This document shows positions 1-4,401 of a stretch of DNA of 6,193 nucleotides, one piece after another. The stretch comes from Oscillospiraceae bacterium. GTDB lineage: Bacteria > Bacillota > Clostridia > Oscillospirales > Ruminococcaceae. The stretch is taken from the NCBI GenBank assembly GCA_017544185.1, contig JAFYEQ010000136.1:1-6193 (forward strand). The letters run 5' to 3'. Below the pieces are notes generated by a model. The model was not told the DNA's origin, searched no databases, and saw only the letters and a list, made by a program, of their open reading frames with translations. How positions within the stretch are numbered: position 1 is the first letter of the stretch; each line of letters starts with the position of its first letter. The position numbers and the translations under genes are program-made.

Positions 1-126
1 CTGTACTGTTTCGCTTTCAGCAGGCGGAGGTCCGTATACTCCTGATGCCATATTCCCGAAGGGGTCGAATGTACATCCTGACAGCAGAGCTGCCGCACTG
101 AGTATCAGCGCTGTTCTTTTTTTCAT
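1..126 (-). CDS. Small lipoprotein, N-terminal part only (runs off the left edge)
   Basis: This is the first 42 codons of a secreted lipoprotein; the rest lies outside the window. The start MKKRTALILSAAALLSGC is a textbook type II signal peptide: a basic n-region (K2, K3, R4), a hydrophobic h-region and a lipobox L-S-G-C with the lipidated Cys at residue 18. The predicted mature protein begins C-T-F-D-P-F-G-N-M and continues into VYGPPPAES, so it should be anchored to the outer face of the membrane. A ribosome site AGAGGAAG (134-141) lies 7 nt before the ATG. The ATG overlaps the stop of the preceding small gene as ATGA, so the two are probably translationally coupled. The motif N-M-x3-V-Y-G-P-P also occurs in that small gene. 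The function is unknown; only export and lipidation can be read from the sequence. Confidence 0.75.
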   Translation of the reverse strand, partial: MKKRTALILSAAALLSGCTFDPFGNMASGVYGPPPAESETVQ

Positions 127-290
127 TTTTTGTCTTCCTCTTTGTTCTCTTTGTTTGCGGGTGTTTTGCCGTTATTCTTTGTGCTGTCCGTGAGCTTATT
201 GAACATCATCCGGGGCGGGCCGTAAAGGCATACCATCATATTACTGCGGGGGGAGAAGAGCCCCCTTGCTTTTTTAACTCGCTTTTTCAC
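123..290 (-). CDS. 55-aa charged small protein with a YGPP motif, upstream partner of the lipoprotein
   Basis: This is a short gene of unknown function. It has a basic N-terminus (MKKRVKKARG), a central NMMVCLYGPPRMMFNKLTD segment and a hydrophilic Lys/Asn/Glu tail ending KENKEEDKK. There is no signal peptide or membrane helix, so it is probably cytoplasmic or a peptide precursor. I chose the GTG at 290. The ribosome site AAGGAGG (297-303) ends directly against an in-frame ATG at 296, which is too close, but it is 6 nt from this GTG. The stop overlaps the lipoprotein ATG by 4 nt. The T-tract of the rnpB terminator lies only about 20 nt upstream, leaving no room for a separate promoter, so expression presumably depends on read-through. 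Support for a real gene comes from the ribosome site, the ATGA overlap and the motif N-M-x3-[VL]-Y-G-P-P shared with the lipoprotein. Confidence 0.6.
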   Translation of the reverse strand: MKKRVKKARGLFSPRSNMMVCLYGPPRMMFNKLTDSTKNNGKTPANKENKEEDKK

Positions 291-295
291 AGCCA

Positions 296-322
296 TCCTC
301 CTTGTCTTACAAAAAAGGAGGA
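296..322 (-). promoter_or_regulatory. Possible alternative hairpin hiding the ribosome site of the small gene
   Basis: On the minus strand, TCCTCCTT (315-322, mostly the 3' arm of the rnpB terminator) is perfectly complementary over 8 nt to AAGGAGGA (296-303), the ribosome site of the next gene, with an 11-nt loop. The same UCCUCC can pair instead with GGAGGA at 335-340 in the terminator. The two structures exclude each other. The pairing is seen in the sequence; regulatory use is inference. Confidence 0.4.
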
Positions 323-340
323 CAGTATGACTGATCCTCC
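311..340 (-). terminator. Intrinsic terminator of rnpB
   Basis: The minus strand reads GGAGGATCAGT, a CAT loop, then ACTGTCCTCC followed by six T. The stem is about 10 bp with one bulge. It lies about 15 nt after the RNase P RNA 3' end. A small coding gene begins about 20 nt after the T-tract. Confidence 0.85.
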
Positions 341-354
341 CGGGATATTCAGAA

Positions 355-694
355 GTGACTAAGCCGATAAGCCGGGTTCTGTCGTGTGCGGAGATCTATC
401 TGAGCGAATCGTCGCCGAAACGCTTTAGCCGTCATTACAGCATGACCATCGAGCAAATGTTGCCATACTGCACCAATAGACGTTTCATCGGATAGGGTTT
501 ACAGGGCAGCAGCGTCTCCGCTGCTCCGGTGAGCTCTTACCTCGCCTTTCCACCCTTACCTGCGCGGATGCACAGGCGGTATATCTCTGTTGCACTTTCC
601 CTAAGGTCGCCCTCGGCTGCCGTTAGCAGCTATCCTGCTCTGTGATGCCCGGACTTTCCTGACCCATAAGGGTCTGACCGCATAGTCTGCTCAC
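355..694 (-). ncRNA. rnpB: RNase P RNA, bacterial class A
   Basis: This is the catalytic RNA of ribonuclease P, which removes 5' leaders from tRNA precursors together with the RnpA protein. The minus strand carries the conserved core in order: AGGAAAGTCCGGGC (647-660), then GGCAGCCGAGGGCGACCTTA, then GGGAAAGTGCAACAGAGA, then a GGTAAGGGTGGAAAGGCG block followed by GGTAAGAGCTCACCG, and finally ACAGAACCCGGCTTATCGGC (363-382) near the 3' end. The length of about 340 nt and the absence of class B features fit class A. The ends are inferred. The 5' end sits about 7 nt after a perfect -10 box, and GUGA at 694-691 can pair with UCAC at 358-355 as part of P1. The exact termini are uncertain by a few bases. 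The identity is very secure. Confidence 0.96.
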
Positions 695-700
695 ATACAC

Positions 701-729
701 ATTATACCACGATCTCAGATCTTTGTCAA
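701..729 (-). promoter_or_regulatory. Consensus sigma-A promoter of rnpB
   Basis: The minus strand has TTGACA (724-729), a 17-bp spacer and TATAAT (701-706), both boxes perfect. Transcription should start near 694-696, exactly where the RNase P RNA begins. This is as strong a housekeeping promoter as can be read by eye. Confidence 0.93.
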
Positions 730-809
730 GTATCGTCTACATAGCATAGACAGGACAGAAAGGGATCCTCCGTTCACAGATATTTTACATTATTCAGCGA
801 TAGGACAAA

Positions 810-838
810 TTGAAACCAAAGCCCGTTTATGGTATACT
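810..838 (+). promoter_or_regulatory. Sigma-A promoter for the plus-strand small gene
   Basis: TTGAAA (810-815), a 17-bp spacer and TATACT (833-838). It points away from the rnpB promoter. The predicted start near 845 gives a leader of about 110 nt before the ribosome site and the small ORF. Confidence 0.75.
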
Positions 839-843
839 TGGCG

Positions 844-958
844 TGTGTGCGCTTTTGGTATAGCATACCGCGCGGCAGGATACACGAGCGCCAAAGCGTT
901 AAGGCGCATCACAGCCGCAGACCATGTAACGACACATCCAAGGGAGGCTCAACGATGG
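844..958 (+). promoter_or_regulatory. Structured 5' leader of the small gene
   Basis: The leader can form GGTAT-AGC-ATACC (857-869) and GCGCC/GGCGC (888-892 with 903-907). A longer pairing of TGTGTGCGC (844-852) with GCGCATCACA (904-913, one bulge) competes with the second helix. The ribosome site GGGAGG (942-947) follows. I do not recognise a known riboswitch class. The structures are visible; regulation is inference. Confidence 0.35.
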
Positions 959-1180
959 ATGAAAGATATATACGCCCCCAAGATCGAGATCATAGAGTTC
1001 GGGAGCGATGATGTGATGCAAGCCAGCTCAACAGAAAAGGATCCCCATCATCAGGCCCGTCCAAAGGGGCGAGCTGGTCAACGAATAACTGCAAGCAGGG
1101 GCATAGCTGCCCCCTGTTCATATCTGACCGATCATACCAAAACGGGCAGCCTATGGCTGCCCGTTATCATCATTCCTTGA
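959..1180 (+). CDS. Small peptide starting MKDIYAPKIEIIEF; C-terminal half doubtful
   Basis: The first 24 or so residues (MKDIYAPKIEIIEFGSDD onward, to VMQASS) resemble, from memory, the abundant short Clostridia ORFs of the type M-K-x-Y-x-x-P-x-[IM]-E-[IV]-I-x-F-x-x-x-D-V-[IM]-x-x-S, whose function I do not know. A promoter (810-838) and the ribosome site GGGAGG (942-947) support expression. That site is 11 nt from this ATG and 7 nt from an ATG at 955, but the 955 frame gives only an 18-residue peptide ending at 1011. The 73-codon frame then turns into RPKGRAGQRITASRG and reads through two hairpins to a stop at 1178-1180, inside the end of the opposite-strand gene. After about 1038 another frame reads IPIIRPVQRGELVNE and stops at 1088, just before the first hairpin. 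The true C-terminus may therefore be about 1088 with a frameshift. The start is fairly credible; the end is not. Confidence 0.42.
   Translation: MKDIYAPKIEIIEFGSDDVMQASSTEKDPHHQARPKGRAGQRITASRGIAAPCSYLTDHTKTGSLWLPVIIIP
1096..1116 (+). terminator. Hairpin after the small gene, terminator-like but with a weak T-tract
   Basis: CAGGGGCA-TAGC-TGCCCCCTG forms an 8-bp stem with one bulged C. It is followed by TTCATATCT rather than a clean T-run. It sits 8 nt after the alternative stop at 1086-1088, which favours that position as the real end of the small gene. Confidence 0.4.
1141..1165 (-). terminator. Terminator of the AAA+/YbjN operon between converging genes
   Basis: AACGGGCAGCC-TAT-GGCTGCCCGTT is a perfect 11-bp stem with a 3-nt loop, 4 nt after the stop of the minus-strand gene. 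On the minus strand it is followed by TTGG, giving TTTTGG with the last stem bases; on the plus strand by ATCATCATT. It probably works best for the minus strand and may also stop plus-strand transcription. Confidence 0.75.
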
Positions 1181-1649
1181 TCTTCTCGATCAACTGATCC
1201 AAAGTGATCATACCCTTGCCCAGCATGAACAGGAGCTCGTTATACTCGTCCACGGTATAGAACAGAGCATGGGTCATATAATCGAATACCTCACCGCCGA
1301 TAAGGCTGTCGTGATAGGCCTCGCAGATCCTGAACTGCACATATCCGTCGCTCATATCGAAGTCGAAGCTGCCGTTGAGGAGCCTCCAGTTGATCATAGT
1401 GAGCGCGATAGCAGCTTCATCTCTCTTATCCTCGGGTATATAGTAGGCGAGAGCGGAGGTGATCTGTACCAGCTGTCTGTCGGGGATCACACGGTATACC
1501 ACATCGATCGGGAAAGATTCGCCCCTGACACCGAAGTTCACCTTCAGCTCTTCGGGATCCGCCCTGAACTTGTAGTCCTGTTCTCTGAGCATCCCGCAGA
1601 TAGTCTCGAACACGTTCCTTGCGGTCTGCATCTTCATTGCATCATCCAT
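1170..1649 (-). CDS. YbjN-like (type III secretion chaperone-like fold) protein, 159 aa
   Basis: This is a soluble acidic protein with no signal peptide or membrane segment. Its layout matches the YbjN family: an N-terminal helix (about residues 7-25), a beta-meander (FRADPEELKVNFGVRGESFPIDVVYRVIPDRQLVQITSALAYY is the strand region, about 28-70), a central helix with the typical N-W-R-L-L-N-G-S-F-D-F-D turn (about 87-98), two more strands (GYVQFRICEAY) and C-terminal helices ending LDQLIEKIKE. YbjN proteins share a fold with CesT/Tir-type secretion chaperones and bind protein partners. No catalytic residues are expected. The start at 1649 is supported by AAAGGAGG (1656-1663) 6 nt upstream. 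It lies 80 bp after the AAA+ gene on the same strand, so it is probably a co-transcribed partner or adaptor of that ATPase (inference). The family call rests on pattern recognition and is moderately sure. Confidence 0.68.
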   Translation of the reverse strand: MDDAMKMQTARNVFETICGMLREQDYKFRADPEELKVNFGVRGESFPIDVVYRVIPDRQLVQITSALAYYIPEDKRDEAAIALTMINWRLLNGSFDFDMSDGYVQFRICEAYHDSLIGGEVFDYMTHALFYTVDEYNELLFMLGKGMITLDQLIEKIKE

Positions 1650-1686
1650 GATATGCCTCCTTTGGTCATAGTGGGTAACGGTATCT

Positions 1687-1719
1687 TATCGGCGGATGCA
1701 GATATGGCATCCGCCGATA
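1687..1719 (-). other. 13-bp intergenic hairpin within the AAA+/YbjN operon
   Basis: TATCGGCGGATGC and its exact reverse complement GCATCCGCCGATA are separated by 7 nt. The structure starts about 10 nt after the AAA+ stop. No T-tract follows on either strand, so it is more likely an mRNA-stabilising, processing or attenuating element than a simple terminator. Confidence 0.6.
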
Positions 1720-1729
1720 TAGATATGTG

Positions 1730-4087
1730 TCATAGATTGAGGATCAGCTTGCCGCCCTTCTCGAAGGAGAAGTCAGAGTCCGCAGCTGCTGTCTTCAGGT
1801 CCTCCGCGCAGAGAGATATATCCTGCAGGGTCTTGCCGTCCAGCATGCAGCGGGTGGACGCGATGCCCCAAGTCCTCTCGAAGAGGTTGCGTGCGAACCT
1901 GGCGTTGGAGAAGTCCTTGGACTTGAGGAAGCTATCGGGGATACTGTCGAAGTACTCCTTAACGGCAGGCTCAAGGTCGTCATCATAGCTGAACTGCTTC
2001 TTCACCAGCCGCATGAACACCATCGCCAGTTCCTCGGCGGTATAGTTCGGGAACTCTATGGTGTAGGGCATCCTGCTCTTGAGACCCGGGTTGGACTGCA
2101 GCAGCACATCCATCTCATCGGGATAGCCCGCCATGATCACCACCATATCATCACGGTGGTTCTCCATCTCGGCGATGAGCGTGGCTATGGCCTCTGTACC
2201 GTAGTCCTTGGAGGATCCGGGCATATATAGCGAGTACGCTTCGTCTATGAACAATACGGATCCGTATGCTTCCCTGCATATCGACTCGGTGAGAGGACGG
2301 GTCTCGCCTACATATCTGCCGCAGAGCTGCCTTGCCTGCTTCTCATAGAAGTCGCCCTTGCGGAGCACGCCCTTGTCCTTGAGCACCCTGCCCAGTATCC
2401 TTGCGATGGTGGTCTTGCCAGTACCCGGGTTGCCCACGAAGCGCATATGTATGCTGGGGCTTTCTATATTGCCGGACTGCTTGGATAAAAGTATACGAGC
2501 CACTATCTCTTTGAGCTTCTTCTTCACGGGCTCCATACCGATCAGGTCATCCAGCTCGGCAAAGCCGTCGGTCTCAGACGTATGCTGCGGTACGATATCT
2601 CTGATATCCGAGGCAGATATCACCTTGTCCTGAGTACCCTTGTTCACATTGGAGACCTGCTTGAGTATGAGGATCTCCTTGACTACCTTCTTCACGGTAT
2701 TGAAGCCGTAGAAGCTGGCATCGTTCTTTACCTGCATGATCTTAGCATCGAAGAGCTCCCATGCATCATCGTCCATGGTGTAGTCCATGCTGTTGAGTAT
2801 ATCCATGGCGCAGCGGTCCAGCTCCTCGGGTACCAGAGGAGGCACGGATATCGTGGTCACAGCGGGGAGGTATCTGTCCAGCGCAGCCTTTACGCGAAGG
2901 AGCACATCCTTTGCGATGAAGGGCACGCGGAATATCACTATGCTCCTGTTCTCGGGACTGACTATCGCCTTGAGCAGTGCTGTGAAGGCCGCATCGTAGA
3001 GCTTGGTGATCCATTCCGATATGTCTATGCAGATCACCCTGCCCTGTCCTTCCGTTATTTTACCGACTATGATCTTAAAGTCTTCATCTTTGGGATCGGA
3101 CGGGAGATGCTCCTCAGTGGATTTGCTCATACTATTGCCGTACTTGGATGCTTTCGCACTTACGTACAGCCCAGTCTCCTCCAGGAACTCCGTGAAGAGC
3201 CTGAGATATGTGGTCATGCCATAGCCGTCGCTGACAGAGAAGAGGTAGCAGCGGTCGGCGAACACTTCCAGAAGACGATTGTCCTTGAAGCCCTTTGCGC
3301 TGTCCCCGATCTCTTTGACTACCGCCTTGAACTCATCAGCGCCTATCAGATCCATGATCTTACCGTAGGCATCCTTCTCTTCCTTCTTGTAGGCGGTCTT
3401 GGATGCGGCGTCCTTCGGTACGTCCGCCCTCTTCCCGTGAGACGGAGATGTCTTGCCCGCATCTACGGTATCGGGCTTGGATGAAGGATCGGGAGGGGTA
3501 TCCGAATGCTCGTCGGACTTGTAGGTCTCGGCATGGATGCTCTCGGATGGGCTTCCCGCCTTGGGCTCTTTCACACCGTCCCCGGACTTGCCGTCCTTTT
3601 TATCTTCGGTGTCCTTGCCGTCATCGTCCTTTTTAGGCTCCTTTTCAGGCTCCTTCTTTGGTTCCTCGGAAGCCTTCTCGGGCTCGATCTTTGGCTCTTC
3701 CTTGTACGCCTTTTCGGGCTCCTTCTTGTGTCCCTCCTCGGATGCCTTTTCGGGCTGCTTGTCGGATGGAGCCTTATCCTTGGCGTCCTCTTCGGCAGGC
3801 TCTTCCTCGACGGGCTCATGTGATATCATATCCACATGGAAGTACTCGGTCTCGCTGCCGTACTCTCCTGTGACAAGATCGCGGACAGCCTTGCTCAGCT
3901 CCGCCTCGGGACCATCGGTAACTATCTCAGCATGTACGGAGGACATCTTGGTCCTGACCGAGGACGCGCCGAACTTCTCTTTCAGCTCGGAGGCCAGCCA
4001 GTGTACGGGGTATACGGGATCGGAACGCCGTTCCATGAGCCATTTCAGATCAAAACCGACTTCGAGCTCATACTTAGTTGCTGCCAT
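1730..4087 (-). CDS. Tandem AAA protein: degenerate AAA-like domain plus intact CbbX/SpoVK/EccA-type AAA+ ATPase, 785 aa
   Basis: This is an ATP-driven remodelling protein. Order: an N-terminal alpha/beta domain (about 1-92), a Lys/Glu/Pro-rich charged linker (about 93-238, with repeated EPEKA/EEPKK units), a degenerate AAA-like domain (about 240-480) and an AAA+ domain (about 506-785). The last has Walker A G-N-P-G-T-G-K-T-T (552-560), a pore-loop-like GRYVGET, Walker B VLFIDEAYSL (D615, E616), the CbxX-type MAGYPDEM (G654, Y655), an arginine finger in NPGLKSRMP (R672) and sensor 2 in NARFARN (R730). In the degenerate domain, SDGYGMTT has Met291 in place of the Walker Lys, and VICIDIS has Ile after the Asp. 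There are no membrane segments. The start at 4087 is preferred because AAGGAGG (4096-4102) lies 8 nt upstream; the in-frame ATG at 4120 has no ribosome site. The gene is followed by the YbjN-like gene. The AAA+ class is certain; the substrate is unknown. SpoVK-like is a family label, not a sporulation claim. Confidence 0.92.
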   Translation of the reverse strand: MAATKYELEVGFDLKWLMERRSDPVYPVHWLASELKEKFGASSVRTKMSSVHAEIVTDGPEAELSKAVRDLVTGEYGSETEYFHVDMISHEPVEEEPAEEDAKDKAPSDKQPEKASEEGHKKEPEKAYKEEPKIEPEKASEEPKKEPEKEPKKDDDGKDTEDKKDGKSGDGVKEPKAGSPSESIHAETYKSDEHSDTPPDPSSKPDTVDAGKTSPSHGKRADVPKDAASKTAYKKEEKDAYGKIMDLIGADEFKAVVKEIGDSAKGFKDNRLLEVFADRCYLFSVSDGYGMTTYLRLFTEFLEETGLYVSAKASKYGNSMSKSTEEHLPSDPKDEDFKIIVGKITEGQGRVICIDISEWITKLYDAAFTALLKAIVSPENRSIVIFRVPFIAKDVLLRVKAALDRYLPAVTTISVPPLVPEELDRCAMDILNSMDYTMDDDAWELFDAKIMQVKNDASFYGFNTVKKVVKEILILKQVSNVNKGTQDKVISASDIRDIVPQHTSETDGFAELDDLIGMEPVKKKLKEIVARILLSKQSGNIESPSIHMRFVGNPGTGKTTIARILGRVLKDKGVLRKGDFYEKQARQLCGRYVGETRPLTESICREAYGSVLFIDEAYSLYMPGSSKDYGTEAIATLIAEMENHRDDMVVIMAGYPDEMDVLLQSNPGLKSRMPYTIEFPNYTAEELAMVFMRLVKKQFSYDDDLEPAVKEYFDSIPDSFLKSKDFSNARFARNLFERTWGIASTRCMLDGKTLQDISLCAEDLKTAAADSDFSFEKGGKLILNL

Positions 4088-4164
4088 ATCCTCTGCCTCC
4101 TTCGAGCCGAACGCATCCATTACACGGAACGCTCACATTTACATCTTATCGGTCATCAGTCAAT

Positions 4165-4192
4165 ATTATATACACATATCGTGTCATATCAA
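4165..4192 (-). promoter_or_regulatory. Possible second promoter of the AAA+ operon
   Basis: The minus strand has TTGATA (4187-4192), a 16-bp spacer and TATAAT (4165-4170). The spacer contains the small dyad ACAC-5-GTGT (4172-4184). It lies downstream of the stronger promoter at 4210-4238 and would shorten the leader to about 70 nt. Confidence 0.4.
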
Positions 4193-4209
4193 AAGCATAC
4201 CACTTTATC

Positions 4210-4238
4210 ATTCTAGCATGATCCACAACTTTTGTCAA
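4210..4238 (-). promoter_or_regulatory. Main promoter of the AAA+/YbjN operon
   Basis: The minus strand has TTGACA (4233-4238), a 17-bp spacer and TAGAAT (4210-4215). The predicted start near 4203 gives a leader of about 115 nt to the ATG at 4087. The -35 box is one arm of a 9-bp inverted repeat (4230-4254). Confidence 0.8.
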
Positions 4239-4254
4239 GAGTATTTTGACAAAA
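4230..4254. promoter_or_regulatory. Inverted repeat TTTTGTCAA-7-TTGACAAAA, operator candidate
   Basis: Two perfect 9-bp arms (4230-4238 and 4246-4254) are separated by 7 bp. The left arm contains the -35 box of the AAA+ operon promoter. The right arm also spells TTGACA on the plus strand, but no -10 box follows at the right distance, so it looks like a protein-binding dyad rather than a second promoter. Confidence 0.5.
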
Positions 4255-4260
4255 AAGTGT

Positions 4261-4284
4261 ATTTTCCACAGATCTGCGGAAAAT
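4261..4284. promoter_or_regulatory. 24-bp near-perfect palindrome, operator candidate
   Basis: The halves ATTTTCCACAGA and TCTGCGGAAAAT are complementary at 11 of 12 positions (only 4268/4277 mismatched), with no spacer. It lies midway between the two divergent promoters. TTTTCCACA inside it is one base from a DnaA box, but a single such site is not evidence for an origin. Confidence 0.5.
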
Positions 4285-4294
4285 GCGTCAAGTG

Positions 4295-4342
4295 CAACCG
4301 ATCATAACATGGGGAGCATGAAATGTTAAGTTTGATCGGTTG
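4295..4342. promoter_or_regulatory. Large inverted repeat overlapping the acyltransferase promoter
   Basis: CAACCGATCA (4295-4304) and TGATCGGTTG (4333-4342) are perfect 10-bp arms. Inside them TAACAT (4305-4310) pairs with ATGTTA (4323-4328), extending the dyad to 16 bp with a 4-nt offset. The right arm covers the first three bases of the -35 box (4340-4345), so a bound regulator could block RNA polymerase. It lies upstream of the predicted transcript start, so it acts as DNA rather than as a leader hairpin. Confidence 0.55.
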
Positions 4343-4368
4343 ACAAGGGATACGGATCGTGATATCAT
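4340..4368 (+). promoter_or_regulatory. Promoter of the acyltransferase/regulator operon
   Basis: TTGACA (4340-4345), a 17-bp spacer and TATCAT (4363-4368). The predicted start near 4375 leaves a leader of about 27 nt with AAAGGTGG (4387-4394) 7 nt before the ATG at 4402. The 4088-4401 interval contains no gene; it holds this promoter, the divergent AAA+ promoters and three dyad symmetries. Confidence 0.82.
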
Positions 4369-4401
4369 AATGTCATAATAAGTTGCAAAGGTGGTATAAA
4401 T

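Noticed and set aside
735..751. GTCTA-7-TAGAC dyad just upstream of the rnpB promoter
   Set aside because: The arms are only 5 bp, and a consensus housekeeping promoter needs no regulator; it is probably chance.
829..1011. 60-codon frame starting in the small-gene promoter region
   Set aside because: Its ATG lies inside the promoter spacer, upstream of the predicted transcript start. Only the inner ATG at 955 could be used, giving 18 residues.
1269..1988. Plus-strand open frame of 239 codons across the YbjN-like gene and the end of the ATPase gene
   Set aside because: It is antisense to two genes with good ribosome sites and recognisable domains, has no ribosome site or promoter of its own, and its translation shows no domain.
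2582..3484. Plus-strand open frame of 300 codons opposite the ATPase gene
   Set aside because: A shadow of the biased codon use of the minus-strand gene. It has no start signals and no recognisable protein features.
3506..3823. Leucine-rich, membrane-like plus-strand frame opposite the charged linker
   Set aside because: The hydrophobic runs are the complement of Lys/Glu/Pro codons in the linker. No ribosome site or promoter is present.
4088..4120. Longer ATPase start at 4120 adding 11 residues
   Set aside because: There is no ribosome site before it, while a perfect AAGGAGG lies within the extension at the right distance from the ATG at 4087.
4221..4284. DnaA-box-like TTTTCCACA and GATCCACAA, possible origin
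   Set aside because: Both differ from TTATCCACA, there are only two of them, there is no AT-rich unwinding region with a dnaA/dnaN neighbourhood, and one is part of a larger palindrome.
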